Assembly (NCBI GenBank): GCA_947493255.1
Contig: CANLQK010000001.1
Coordinates: forward strand, 186,001-250,000
Origin: an uncultured Paracoccaceae bacterium
Lineage (GTDB): Bacteria; Pseudomonadota; Alphaproteobacteria; Rhodobacterales; Rhodobacteraceae
Direction of reading: 5' to 3'
DNA length: 64,000 nt
This document shows, piece after piece, positions 1 through 7,674 of this stretch. The position numbers and the translations under genes are program-made. The notes beneath the pieces were generated by a model. It ran no database searches. It was not told the DNA's origin and saw only the letters and a program-made list of their open reading frames with translations. Numbering within the stretch: the first letter of the stretch is position 1; every line of letters begins with the position of its first letter.

Positions 1-39
1 AACCTTGCACAATCATGTTCGTCCTTGTGGATGGCGTAA

Positions 40-180
40 CGGCACAGGGCAAAGGCAAAGGCTTGCCGCCCCGCTGAACATGGCCTCACCCCAGAAGAGG
101 CGATGCAAATGCTCGGTCTGGCCTTGCGCTGGGCTGGGCATTTGTCATTCTGGGGGCAAGCCCAAAAGGAACCCCAATGA
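40..180 (+). other. possible C-terminal tail of an upstream reading frame
   Basis: An open frame follows an in-frame stop at 37-39 and ends with TGA at 178-180, overlapping the cupin ATG as ATGA. That overlap is the usual sign of translational coupling, and the last 30 residues (from LTPEEAMQ) have protein-like composition. No start with a ribosome site is visible and the stop at 37 cuts the frame, so it may be a decayed or frameshifted gene end, or chance. I do not recognise a family. Confidence 0.2.
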
Positions 181-665
181 CCAAAGATCGCTACATCATC
201 CGCGCCGCAGAAATCGAAGCATTAGATGGGGAACAAAAGGCCCACTTTCTGAATGAAGATGCATCATGTGTAAACAAATCGCTCGGGGATCTGGTGGGAA
301 TAACGGGATTTGGGTTTCATGTGATGGAGGTCGCGCCAAACCAAGACAGCACCGAGCCTCATTTTCACTATCGCGAAGATGAATGCATTTACATCCTGTC
401 CGGAACAGGGCGCGCAACGGTTGGTGATGACGTGTTCGATGTGCAAACAGGTGACTTTTTGGGCTATCGTAAAGGCGGCCTGAAGCACGGGTTGCGCAAT
501 ATTGGGACAGAGGTCCTTCGGTGCCTTGTCGTAGGTGAACGCGGCGATACCGATGTGGTTGATTATCCAAATAAGAACAAACGCATGTTTCGAACAAATG
601 GCTTGCCATGGAATGTGGCAGATATGGCAGACATTAAGCCACGCACTTTGCGAACTCCGAAGTAA
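177..665 (+). CDS. cupin-domain protein
   Basis: This 162-residue protein is a single-domain cupin, probably cytoplasmic. The first cupin motif is visible as H62-x-H64 followed by E69 and a glycine (PHFHYREDE), and the second as H104-x3-N108 after a Gly-Asp turn. These residues normally bind one metal ion in the beta-barrel. Cupins of this size include sugar isomerases, small dioxygenases and binding proteins; nothing here fixes the substrate. The ATG overlaps the stop of a short upstream frame, suggesting it was the last gene of an operon that begins outside the window. tRNA-Tyr follows on the other strand. Confidence 0.8.
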   Translation: MTKDRYIIRAAEIEALDGEQKAHFLNEDASCVNKSLGDLVGITGFGFHVMEVAPNQDSTEPHFHYREDECIYILSGTGRATVGDDVFDVQTGDFLGYRKGGLKHGLRNIGTEVLRCLVVGERGDTDVVDYPNKNKRMFRTNGLPWNVADMADIKPRTLRTPK

Positions 666-734
666 AGTTCTATCGGCACAGGCTTTAATGGCCTTGTGTC
701 GGCAAAAAACGTTTCAATTTCATGAAAGTTTAAA

Positions 735-818
735 TGGTGGGCGACCCTGGAATCGAACCAGGCGTGAGTCGCCTCGAGGGAGTTACAGTCCCCTGCCACA
801 CCTTGCGGCCTGACGCCC
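735..818 (-). tRNA. tRNA-Tyr (GTA anticodon)
   Basis: Read on the minus strand this is a type II tRNA with a long variable arm. The anticodon loop reads CTGTAAC, giving anticodon GTA for tyrosine; the T-arm is CCTGG-TTCGATT-CCAGG and the 3' end encodes CCA. The D-loop carries the GG pair. The acceptor stem pairs GGGCGTC with GTCGCCC, which leaves a U-U mismatch at 6-67, and position 8 is A rather than the usual U. The fold is otherwise complete, so I call it a real gene. Confidence 0.9.
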
Positions 819-931
819 AACCTGCGGCGTGAATAGCCACGGTGGGGGGGGGCGTCAACTCAATTTCGACCAAAGACTTGCGGTTTTTTCATTCCCCCCT
901 CATGAGGGGGGCAACGCAGAAGGAAAACAGC

Positions 932-1705
932 ATGAAAAAGCCTAAGTGGGTCGTCGAAAAGGAACAAGCTAAGCGGGCAGCAGCCGCGCAAACGGTTTGG
1001 TTATTTGGTCTTCATGCTGTGCGGGATGCGCTTTTGAATCCCAATCGCGAAAAACTTCGTTTGGTTGTGACACGAAATGCTTTGGACCGTCTTGGCGATG
1101 CTGTCGCGCATGGCCCTGAACCTGAAATGAGCGACCCACGTAAATTTGCTGCACCCATTGACCCTCAATCGGTGCATCAAGGCGCAGCCTTAGAAGTGAA
1201 ACCGCTGGATTGGGGTAAAATTCCGGACCGCTGTATGGGCGACGGTAAGAACCCACCACGCGTACTGCTGTTAGATCGCGTTACTGACCCACATAACGTA
1301 GGTGCGATTTTGCGATCCGCCGAAGTGTTTGGTGCACAGGCCGTGGTGGCCATGTCGCGCCACGCGGCGCCTGAAACGGGTGCATTGGCCAAAACAGCAA
1401 GTGGCGCAATGGAACGCCAGCCTTACGTACGCGTGCGCAATTTGGCAGATGCGATCATTGAACTCCAAGGGATGGGGTATTTGGTGTTGGGTCTTGATGG
1501 CGAAGCAACCGACACCATCGAGGCGGCAGTCGAAGGCAAACGTGACCGTGCCATCGCGCTGGTGCTTGGGGCCGAGGGGCCGGGACTGCGTGATAAAACC
1601 AAAGACACCTGCGACGCATTGGTGAAAATCGACTACGCAGGCGAATTTGGGTCACTTAACGTCTCAAATGCGGCTGCAGTCGCACTATATGCAGTAAAAC
1701 CCTAA
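932..1705 (+). CDS. rlmB: 23S rRNA (guanosine 2251-2'-O)-methyltransferase RlmB
   Basis: This 257-residue SpoU-family (SPOUT, trefoil-knot) enzyme uses S-adenosylmethionine to methylate a ribose in the peptidyl-transferase region of 23S rRNA. The three family motifs are present: DPHNVGAILRSA near residues 119-130, LVLGAEGPGLR near 210-220, and FGSLNVSNAAAVALY near 239-253. An N-terminal substrate-binding domain occupies about residues 22-95. I start at ATG 932, preceded by AGAAGGAAAA, and not at the earlier in-frame codon at 842, which lies in a G-rich untranslated stretch. RlmB versus TrmH-like paralogues cannot be fully separated by eye, but the N-terminal domain favours RlmB. Confidence 0.9.
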   Translation: MKKPKWVVEKEQAKRAAAAQTVWLFGLHAVRDALLNPNREKLRLVVTRNALDRLGDAVAHGPEPEMSDPRKFAAPIDPQSVHQGAALEVKPLDWGKIPDRCMGDGKNPPRVLLLDRVTDPHNVGAILRSAEVFGAQAVVAMSRHAAPETGALAKTASGAMERQPYVRVRNLADAIIELQGMGYLVLGLDGEATDTIEAAVEGKRDRAIALVLGAEGPGLRDKTKDTCDALVKIDYAGEFGSLNVSNAAAVALYAVKP

Positions 1706-1721
1706 CGCTGCGGAGACGGAT

Positions 1722-2045
1722 ATGCCGGTCCAAAAAATTGCGACGTGTTGTTACTGTGGTACCCGTGCCGCGTTGATTTTGCGCGGGAATGATCGCCATG
1801 AACTAAGCTGTTCTAACTGTGGCGCCCCGTTGCATGACCTCAAAATGTTACGAAAAGACACTCAAACGACTTCGCCGGACCCCGTCGTTCGTAACATCCC
1901 ACGTTCGCGGCCCAAGCCCCGTCCGACCCATCCAAAGCAACCGCATCCCAAGGCCGTGAGAAAGAGAAAATATAAGAAACGCAAAGGTTTATTGCGCGAT
2001 TTCTTTGAGGAAGCGTTTGACGTGATTGAAGATATTTTTGACTAA
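1722..2045 (+). CDS. small zinc-ribbon protein with basic linker and acidic tail
   Basis: This 107-residue protein has an N-terminal zinc-ribbon-like motif made of C9/C10-x-C12 and C30-x2-C33, then a low-complexity stretch rich in Pro, Lys, Arg and His (about residues 58-90), and ends in an acidic amphipathic segment (RDFFEEAFDVIEDIFD). It starts 17 bases after rlmB on the same strand, so the two are probably co-transcribed. The basic region could bind nucleic acid, which would fit the rRNA-methyltransferase neighbour, but that is inference. I know no named function. Confidence 0.75.
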   Translation: MPVQKIATCCYCGTRAALILRGNDRHELSCSNCGAPLHDLKMLRKDTQTTSPDPVVRNIPRSRPKPRPTHPKQPHPKAVRKRKYKKRKGLLRDFFEEAFDVIEDIFD

Positions 2046-2157
2046 ATCACCGTGTTTTGACTGTTTCAGGGTTCTCACATAACGGCGAGGCGGCTTTTGA
2101 TAACAAGAATGGCCCCCTAGGTTAAGATCAACACGAATTGACCTTTGAGGCCCCCAA

Positions 2158-2613
2158 ATGCTGACACGCCGAACACTTCTTTCAACAGCCGTCGCTGCGC
2201 CGGCGATTGCCCTTTTTGCACAAACTGCATCCGCAGCCGAACCCGAAATCTTTATGGTTGATGGCGTTGCCATCCGTGGCACCGACCCTGTGGCCTTCTT
2301 TACAGACGGTGAAGCCGTAGCTGGAACATCAGAATTTTCAGTGAAATGGAAAGGGGCCATCTGGTTCTTTGCCAGCGCCGAAAACATGGAAACATTTATG
2401 GCTGATCCTGGTGCGTATTCTCCGCAATATGGCGGGTATTGCGCATTCGCATTGTCCAAAGGTTCTCTTGCATCAACAGATCCAGAGGCTTGGACGATCC
2501 ATGAGGGTAAGCTTTATCTGAACTATTCAGTCAATGTGCGTACGATCTGGTCGGAAGATATTCCAGGCAACATCGCGCTGGCTGATGCCAATTGGCCAAC
2601 CATTCTTGGCTGA
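2158..2613 (+). CDS. exported YHS-domain protein
   Basis: This 151-residue protein begins with a twin-arginine-like signal (TRRTLLS, then a hydrophobic stretch) and a cleavage site after ASA near residue 27, so it is probably periplasmic. The body resembles the YHS-domain family: a GTDPVAFF motif near residue 40 and GGYCAFALSKG near residue 101 are typical of periplasmic YHS proteins in Rhodobacterales. The YHS domain is often linked to metal handling, but the exact role of this subfamily is unknown. It stands alone, 112 bases after the zinc-ribbon gene. Confidence 0.8.
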   Translation: MLTRRTLLSTAVAAPAIALFAQTASAAEPEIFMVDGVAIRGTDPVAFFTDGEAVAGTSEFSVKWKGAIWFFASAENMETFMADPGAYSPQYGGYCAFALSKGSLASTDPEAWTIHEGKLYLNYSVNVRTIWSEDIPGNIALADANWPTILG

Positions 2614-2796
2614 TCTGCAATCACAAGCCTGCGAGCGGCCCTGTGATACGCGCCGTTCGCACCTAAATAATCCCTACGCGCGATTGTTGGAACTCGATCG
2701 CGTCCAATGAATGTCCCGCGTTCCACACTTGCGCCCCGGTTCTGCCGTGGGCGCATTTTTATTGGGCGAAATCACACAGGTAAGGTATGAGACCGT

Positions 2797-3261
2797 ATGT
2801 ACAGTGACCAGATGCTCAAGTCCGTGTTGACCCGCGCAAAAACGATTGCCGTTGTCGGCGTGTCGCAAAACCCCGTGCGACCAAGTTATTATGTGACCCG
2901 CTACTTGGGGCTGAAAGGGTACCGGGTGGTGCCCGTGAACCCCGGTTTGGCAGGGCAGACGTTATTTGGTGAAACCGTTTACGGCACCTTGGCAGATATC
3001 CCGTTTGATGTTGATATGGTCGACATCTTTCGCCGCCCCGACGCGGTGCCTGCCATCGTAGACGAAGCATTGGCGCGCTGGCCCAATTTGCAAACGATTT
3101 GGATGCAGATTGGCGTCGAACACGCCGAAGCTGCGGCTGTCGCCGAGGCGCGTGGCATAACAGTGATCCAAAACCGTTGCCCGAAGATTGAATATCAGCG
3201 TTTGTTTGGCGAGTTACGCATGGGCGGGTTCAACACAGGTATTATCTCGTCGCGTTTGTAG
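2797..3261 (+). CDS. CoA-binding Rossmann-fold protein (YccU type)
   Basis: This 154-residue cytoplasmic protein matches the stand-alone CoA_binding family. The nucleotide-binding start TIAVVGVSQNPVRPSYYV near residues 14-31 gives the beta-alpha turn with the GxS...RxS pattern, followed by the VVPVNPG strand. The VDIFRRPDAVPAIVDEAL and WMQIGVEHAEAAAVAEARG segments are also typical. Members bind CoA or a related nucleotide and resemble the N-terminal part of succinyl-CoA synthetase alpha, but no reaction is established for the single-domain form. The stop lies 10 bases from the end of the convergent Dabb gene. Confidence 0.85.
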   Translation: MYSDQMLKSVLTRAKTIAVVGVSQNPVRPSYYVTRYLGLKGYRVVPVNPGLAGQTLFGETVYGTLADIPFDVDMVDIFRRPDAVPAIVDEALARWPNLQTIWMQIGVEHAEAAAVAEARGITVIQNRCPKIEYQRLFGELRMGGFNTGIISSRL

Positions 3262-3271
3262 ACGTGCAGCG

Positions 3272-3568
3272 TTAGGCGTCGTCGAACATCAGGTCGGCCG
3301 CCACACGAATGTCGCGCAACGGGCGGACGCGCCGGATGGATTCAGCGTAAAGCGGATGTGCTTTATAAGCAACTAAAGCCGTCTCATCTTCGATATCAGC
3401 CATCACCACAAAATCGGGGTGGGGTCCGGGTATTTCGTCTAGGTTCAGGTTGCGGTGCACCGCGAAACGCACCGCATGTGGGTTGTCTTTTAGAACCCAA
3501 AGACCGGCTTCGATTGCATCCAGATCATTTGGGTCAATGGCAGAGAAAAACGCGATATGACGGATCAT
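3272..3568 (-). CDS. Dabb (stress-responsive alpha/beta barrel) domain protein
   Basis: This 98-residue protein fits the dimeric alpha/beta-barrel Dabb fold: it starts MIRHIAFF, has the central PHPDFVVMADIEDETALVAY strand-helix unit and ends with HPLYAES and a last strand. Its start codon overlaps the hisE stop as ATGA, so it is translated as the last gene of the hisF-hisE segment. Dabb proteins are small cytoplasmic dimers without an agreed function; a link to histidine synthesis is suggested only by position. Confidence 0.8.
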   Translation of the reverse strand: MIRHIAFFSAIDPNDLDAIEAGLWVLKDNPHAVRFAVHRNLNLDEIPGPHPDFVVMADIEDETALVAYKAHPLYAESIRRVRPLRDIRVAADLMFDDA

Positions 3569-3867
3569 CGGCTTGCCTTTTCTTCGATGCCTGATTGGGC
3601 GGTGCGTTTTCCAAGTTCTGCTTCGATGTCAGACAGGGTCACGTCATGGGCCGCGCACATGACCAATAGGTGATACATCACATCGGCGGCTTCGGATGTT
3701 AGGCGTGTCTTGTCACCCTTCGTCGCCTCGATAATGGCTTCGACGGCTTCTTCACCGAACTTTTCAGCGGCCTTATCTGGGTTGGCCAGCAGTTTTGCTG
3801 TCCAGCTTGTAGATGGGTCAGCGCCCTTACGAGCAGCGATGGTTTGGGCGAGGTCATTGAGCGACAT
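3565..3867 (-). CDS. hisE: phosphoribosyl-ATP pyrophosphatase HisE
   Basis: HisE hydrolyses phosphoribosyl-ATP to phosphoribosyl-AMP and pyrophosphate, the second step of histidine synthesis. The 100-residue, all-alpha MazG-like protein shows the metal-binding acidic pattern: FGEEAVEAIIEA followed by LTSEAADVMYHLLVM near residues 57-71. It begins one base after hisF ends and overlaps the Dabb gene by four bases, so the three form a tight unit. HisI, the partner cyclohydrolase, is not in the window, so HisE is a separate protein here rather than a HisIE fusion. Confidence 0.95.
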   Translation of the reverse strand: MSLNDLAQTIAARKGADPSTSWTAKLLANPDKAAEKFGEEAVEAIIEATKGDKTRLTSEAADVMYHLLVMCAAHDVTLSDIEAELGKRTAQSGIEEKASR

Positions 3868-3868
3868 A

Positions 3869-4627
3869 TCAGAGCCTTACAGGAACGCCAGCGGCAGCCA
3901 TATGTGCCTTGGCTTGCGGGATTGTGTAGGTCCCGAAGTGGAAAATAGACGCGGCCAACACCGCAGATGCGCCGCCTTCGGTGACACCTTCAACGAGGTG
4001 ATCAAGCGTACCAACGCCGCCAGATGCAATAACGGGAATACTCACTGCGTCCGTCACAGCGCGGGTCAGGGCGATATTGAAACCCGATTTGGTGCCGTCG
4101 TTATCCATTGCCGTCAGCAAGATTTCACCAGCGCCTTTGGCCTGCGCGGTCAGTGCAAATTCGACCGCATCAATACCCGTGGCGCGACGGCCTCCGTGGG
4201 TGAAAATTTCCCAGCGGCCAGGTGCGACCGTTTTCGCATCAATGGCGCAGACAATGCACTGGGATCCGAACCGCAACGCAGCTTCGGTCAAAACGTCTGG
4301 GTTGGCCACCGCTGCAGAGTTGAACGAAACCTTGTCGGCGCCCGCCAGCAGCAATTTACGCACGTCTTCGTGGGTGCGCACGCCGCCGCCAATGGTCAAT
4401 GGCATGAAACAAGCTTCGGCAGTGCGTGTCGCCAAGTCGTACATGGTTCCGCGGTTTTCTTCTGTCGCCATAATGTCGAGGAAGCACAACTCGTCCGCGC
4501 CAGCCGCATTGTAGGCAATGGCACTTTCAACAGGATCGCCAGCATCTACGATGTCGACGAAATTTACGCCTTTCACAACGCGGCCATCGGCAACGTCCAG
4601 ACATGGGATGATACGTGTTTTTAACAT
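3869..4627 (-). CDS. hisF: imidazole glycerol phosphate synthase, cyclase subunit HisF
   Basis: HisF is the (beta-alpha)8 barrel that takes ammonia from HisH and closes the imidazole ring, giving imidazole glycerol phosphate and AICAR. The catalytic aspartates are D11 ([14 protein letters not shown]) and D130 (VCAIDAK); the phosphate-binding loops LTIGGGVR (about 77-84) and [10 protein letters not shown] are present. The 252-residue length is normal. It is translated ahead of hisE with a one-base gap. The partner gene hisH lies about 5 kb upstream, separated by hisA and two unrelated genes. Confidence 0.97.
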   Translation of the reverse strand: MLKTRIIPCLDVADGRVVKGVNFVDIVDAGDPVESAIAYNAAGADELCFLDIMATEENRGTMYDLATRTAEACFMPLTIGGGVRTHEDVRKLLLAGADKVSFNSAAVANPDVLTEAALRFGSQCIVCAIDAKTVAPGRWEIFTHGGRRATGIDAVEFALTAQAKGAGEILLTAMDNDGTKSGFNIALTRAVTDAVSIPVIASGGVGTLDHLVEGVTEGGASAVLAASIFHFGTYTIPQAKAHMAAAGVPVRL

Positions 4628-4743
4628 GCTGCCGTCTTAGCGGGAGGCGGCGGCGCGCGCAATGCGACGGGGTGACGCCTGTGACGTTGTGGCTGTCGCG
4701 CAACCGTTGCAGGGCTTGTGCCAACGATCATCGTGGGGAGCAG

Positions 4744-4884
4744 ATGATGATGGCCAAAAGCGCGATCCGTTATGCAGGCGCAGGCACGTTGTTTGAAGGA
4801 CAGGACGTTGATCCAAGAGCACCTTTAATCGAACGGATCGATGATGCGTTGAGCGGCCCGGCCACCCAAGCTACGGGTGGTTAA
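4744..4884 (+). CDS. possible small protein, unrecognised
   Basis: A 46-codon frame starts with three consecutive ATG codons (4744, 4747, 4750) just after GTGGGGAG, a good ribosome site, and ends four bases into the end of the convergent Hint gene. Composition is protein-like (AKSAIRYAGAGTLFEGQ onward). It lies in the 253-base gap between hisF and the Hint gene, which otherwise shows only the hisF promoter side. I do not recognise a family and it may be chance. Confidence 0.3.
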   Translation: MMMAKSAIRYAGAGTLFEGQDVDPRAPLIERIDDALSGPATQATGG

Positions 4885-6242
4885 TGTGCAAGAAGGCGGC
4901 CTTCTTTGACCGACAAGGAAGGCCGTGCGACCGGTCCCCATGCGCTTGGCATGGTGCGCAGGTCCGGAAAGACTCTAAACAATTCTTCGCGGGATTGGTC
5001 GCTGATACCTACCTTGCTTATATCCCCCGCATGCAATGTTTCAGTGGCCATACCATTGGACATGACCAGCTGGTGCGTTTCGAGACCCAAATGAATGTAG
5101 CGCACAGAGGGCTGGGCCGCTGATCTCAAAATGGTCGTGTCGTTGATCAACGCCTTTGCCGGAACCAACAGTTCGTCTTCGCCAAACAAGACCTGCGCTT
5201 TCCAAGAATCCAGTAATACGCGGTGCTGAGGCGAAACCGTTAGATCGCTCGCAGGGATACCTGGGGCAATCGCGTTGGCGCGGATCACGATAGGGAGCAT
5301 ATCGACGCTTGGCGCCGTGATCGTCGTGTCAGCAATGATTTTGATCGCTTGTGGGCCTGCATCCTTTGTAAGCACAAGGTCACCTTGGACGAGGTCAGTG
5401 ATCAGGCGCGATCCTGTCGGAGTGTCGATCTGTGTGTCTTCGCAAAAACACAAAATTAGACCGTCCTCGAATGTGACAACGCCCACCTCTTCATTTGCGT
5501 GCCCCACTTCATTGTCGTTAGATTGTTCTTCGTCAAAATAGACACCGATGTTGGTCGAACCGTTCCCGCCGTCGATGATGATGCCACCGGGGTCTGGGCC
5601 AACCATGGTTTGTGTGTCTGCGACGGTGATTGGGGTGGTGAACGTACCGCCTAAACCAACGGTATCGGTGTTATGGTCAACGCCGCTGTGCACCAGCGCC
5701 CCAACGCCGCCCTCAATCGCAATAAAACCAACAGTTTCAGAACCATGGTCGTCTGCTTCGCCTTCTTCTTCCTGAAGGGAAACTGTGAACTGGTCCGCCG
5801 TGATGTCCCACGCATCGCTGTCCACAGTCGTTGTGTCATTTTCCGACATAACTGACGTCAGAACTATCGGCGGATCATCAAAATCGCCCGCTAGGTCGAC
5901 CGTAGAATTTCCAGATGTCGCAGTCGTTGTTCCGGCTTCGATCACACGCCCATCGGGAAGGGTGTGTACGCCTTCTTCGATGGCTACAAAATTAAAGGTT
6001 TCGGTCGCACCGTGTGGCCCGTCGAGATATTCCCATTCTTCTACAATGAAAGTGAATCCCGTCGCATCGCCATTTGCATCAAGCTGAATGTCTGTAATGC
6101 GGAAGGTGTAGGGGTCGCCACCGTTATTGGTGCCCGTCATGACGATGATGGGATCGGTTAACGGCTGATCAAACGTGATGTTGATCGGGGCATTCTCCGT
6201 CGGAGAATTCGTTGTAATTGATCCAGCCTCACCGATGGCCAT
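4881..6242 (-). CDS. Hint-domain protein with repeated beta modules
   Basis: This roughly 453-residue protein joins two parts. Residues 20-260 contain a module repeated about three times, each ending in a strand like FNFVAIEEG, VGFIAIEGG or GVVTFEDG, rich in Asp, Glu and Thr. Residues from about 265 form a Hint (hedgehog/intein-type) domain: it starts at C-F-C-E-D-T-Q-I-D-T, continues through LVQGDLVLT and has the TVSPQHRVLL block with its conserved His. Such Hint_2 proteins are common in Rhodobacterales beside RTX-type exported proteins. There is no N-terminal signal peptide, so type I secretion is a possibility. I use ATG 6242 with GAGGA upstream; an in-frame TTG lies two codons earlier. 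Confidence 0.8.
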   Translation of the reverse strand: MAIGEAGSITTNSPTENAPINITFDQPLTDPIIVMTGTNNGGDPYTFRITDIQLDANGDATGFTFIVEEWEYLDGPHGATETFNFVAIEEGVHTLPDGRVIEAGTTTATSGNSTVDLAGDFDDPPIVLTSVMSENDTTTVDSDAWDITADQFTVSLQEEEGEADDHGSETVGFIAIEGGVGALVHSGVDHNTDTVGLGGTFTTPITVADTQTMVGPDPGGIIIDGGNGSTNIGVYFDEEQSNDNEVGHANEEVGVVTFEDGLILCFCEDTQIDTPTGSRLITDLVQGDLVLTKDAGPQAIKIIADTTITAPSVDMLPIVIRANAIAPGIPASDLTVSPQHRVLLDSWKAQVLFGEDELLVPAKALINDTTILRSAAQPSVRYIHLGLETHQLVMSNGMATETLHAGDISKVGISDQSREELFRVFPDLRTMPSAWGPVARPSLSVKEGRLLAH

Positions 6243-6251
6243 GTGCAATCC

Positions 6252-6282
6252 TCAAGAAACAATACCGTTGATTGTTTCTTGA
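6252..6282 (-). promoter_or_regulatory. 12-bp perfect inverted repeat in the Hint gene leader
   Basis: TCAAGAAACAAT and ATTGTTTCTTGA form a perfect 12-bp inverted repeat with a seven-base spacer, ending nine bases before the Hint gene ATG. In the mRNA the last GA of the stem belongs to the GAGGA ribosome site, so the hairpin could limit translation; as DNA it could be an operator for a dimeric repressor. There is no T-run, so it is not a terminator. Confidence 0.55.
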
Positions 6283-6351
6283 ATGGAAATTGGAGCGGTA
6301 AAGTGGAGAATTGATGAAAAATTCGTTCAGCTTGGTGGCAAGAATGAGGCG

Positions 6352-7068
6352 TTACTTGAGAGCAGAGAGCGCGTCTTTCAAGTTAATTGCACCATCATAG
6401 AGAGCGCGCCCCGAAATTGCGCCAGCGATAACACCAGTGTCCCTGAGGGCTGTAAGGTCGTCCATGGATGAAACACCACCCGATGCAATCACAGGAATGT
6501 CTACTGCACGGGCGAGGGCCTCTGTAGCGGTGATGTTAGGGCCTTTCATGGCACCATCGCGCAGAATATCCGTATAAATGATTGCAGAAATCCCAGCGTC
6601 TTCAAACGACTTTGCCAGATCTACGACCTGTACGTCAGTTTCTTCGGCCCAACCTTTTGTGGCCACAAACCCGTTGCGCGCATCAAGTCCAACGGCAACC
6701 TTCCCCGGAAATTCCTTAGCGGCTTCACGCACCAGATCAGGGTTTTCGACTGCAACGGTCCCAAGGATAACACGTGCAAGCCCGCGGTCGACCCAGCGTT
6801 CAATGGTGGCCATGTCGCGAATGCCGCCACCCAATTGCGCTGGCACAGGGCAGGCTTTCAAAATCGCCTCGACTGGGGCCGCGTTAACAGGTTCACCAGC
6901 GAAGGCGCCGTTCAGGTCAACAAGGTGTAGCCATTCGCAACCGGCTGCAACAAATTCCATCGCTTGCGCTGCAGGGTCGTCGTTGAAAACCGTCGTCTGA
7001 TCCATATCCCCATGTACAAGGCGCACGGCTTGGCCGTCTTTAAGGTCGATAGCTGGATATAGGATCAT
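6352..7068 (-). CDS. hisA: ProFAR isomerase HisA
   Basis: HisA catalyses the Amadori rearrangement of N'-(5'-phosphoribosyl)formimino-AICAR ribonucleotide, the step before HisFH. It is a (beta-alpha)8 barrel of 238 residues, related to HisF. D8 (YPAIDLKDG) and D129 (VGLDARNG) are the catalytic acids; LGGGIRD and [11 protein letters not shown] bind the phosphates. I start at ATG 7068, seven bases after AAAGGAAA; an earlier in-frame codon at 7101 would add 11 atypical residues. The gene faces away from the DUF2147 gene and is followed by the Hint gene after about 110 bases. Confidence 0.97.
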   Translation of the reverse strand: MILYPAIDLKDGQAVRLVHGDMDQTTVFNDDPAAQAMEFVAAGCEWLHLVDLNGAFAGEPVNAAPVEAILKACPVPAQLGGGIRDMATIERWVDRGLARVILGTVAVENPDLVREAAKEFPGKVAVGLDARNGFVATKGWAEETDVQVVDLAKSFEDAGISAIIYTDILRDGAMKGPNITATEALARAVDIPVIASGGVSSMDDLTALRDTGVIAGAISGRALYDGAINLKDALSALK

Positions 7069-7204
7069 AGGGTTTCCTTTCGTTTGCACCGCGTTTTGCA
7101 CGGGTAGACGCCGGATGCAATGTATCCGATCCGACCCAACGTCAGACTTGATTGATGCGGGCAGGGGAAGGCAGGATCAGCGCAATCTCAGGGAGGAGAT
7201 AAAC

Positions 7205-7591
7205 ATGAAGAATACATTCATCACATTGGCCGCGATTGTGGGCTTTGCAGGCGCTGCTGCGGCGGACCCATTGGAAGGCAACTGGCGTACACCGCGCGAC
7301 GACAACGGCAACTCTGGCATCGTTCAGGTCGCCCCGTGTGGCGCAGCACTTTGCGGCACGCTCATTCAGTCGTTTGACTCCAGCGGCAACAATCTTGAAA
7401 CAGCAAACATTGGTCGCCAGATCATTTTTGACACAACACCACAAGGTGGTGGCGAATACCGTGGCCAAGTTTGGGCGCCAGACCGCGACAAGACTTACAA
7501 CTCACGCCTACAATTGAACGGAAACCAATTGTCCGTATCCGGCTGTGTGTTGGGAATTTGCCGCGACGGCGGTACATGGACACGCAACTAA
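7205..7591 (+). CDS. exported DUF2147 family protein
   Basis: This 128-residue protein has a clear Sec signal peptide (MKNTFITLAAIVGFAGAAAA, cleavage before DPLEGNW). The mature part shows the DUF2147 pattern: LEGNWRTP at the start, a Cys pair in VAPCGAALCGTLI, and a final C-x-LGICRDGGTWTRN. The fold is probably a small lipocalin-like beta barrel in the periplasm; the function is unknown. A strong site, GGGAGGAG, precedes ATG 7205. It lies on the plus strand inside the minus-strand his region, so it has its own promoter, divergent from hisA. Confidence 0.85.
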   Translation: MKNTFITLAAIVGFAGAAAADPLEGNWRTPRDDNGNSGIVQVAPCGAALCGTLIQSFDSSGNNLETANIGRQIIFDTTPQGGGEYRGQVWAPDRDKTYNSRLQLNGNQLSVSGCVLGICRDGGTWTRN

Positions 7592-7611
7592 GCGGTTCAT
7601 ATCGACAGTTT

Positions 7612-7643
7612 TTGGGCCCAATGTTTAGATACGTTGGGCCCAA
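7612..7643 (+). terminator. hairpin between convergent DUF2147 and CAP/RTX genes
   Basis: Two copies of the self-palindromic TTGGGCCCAA (7612-7621 and 7634-7643) pair to a 10-bp stem that can extend inward by three pairs, leaving a six-base loop. GCGTTTTGG follows on the plus strand. It lies 20 bases after the DUF2147 stop and 31 bases before the end of the opposite gene, so it probably ends both transcripts; the T-run is weak. Confidence 0.6.
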
Positions 7644-7674
7644 GCGTTTTGGGGTTATCTAGTGCTGGTGCGCT

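Noticed and set aside
842-931. N-terminal extension of rlmB
   Set aside because: The extra 30 residues come from a G-rich leader and are unlike the family; ATG 932 has a good ribosome site and gives the usual length.
3710-4624. 304-codon plus-strand open frame over hisE and hisF
   Set aside because: It is antisense to two clear his genes with intact catalytic residues; the product has no recognisable features.
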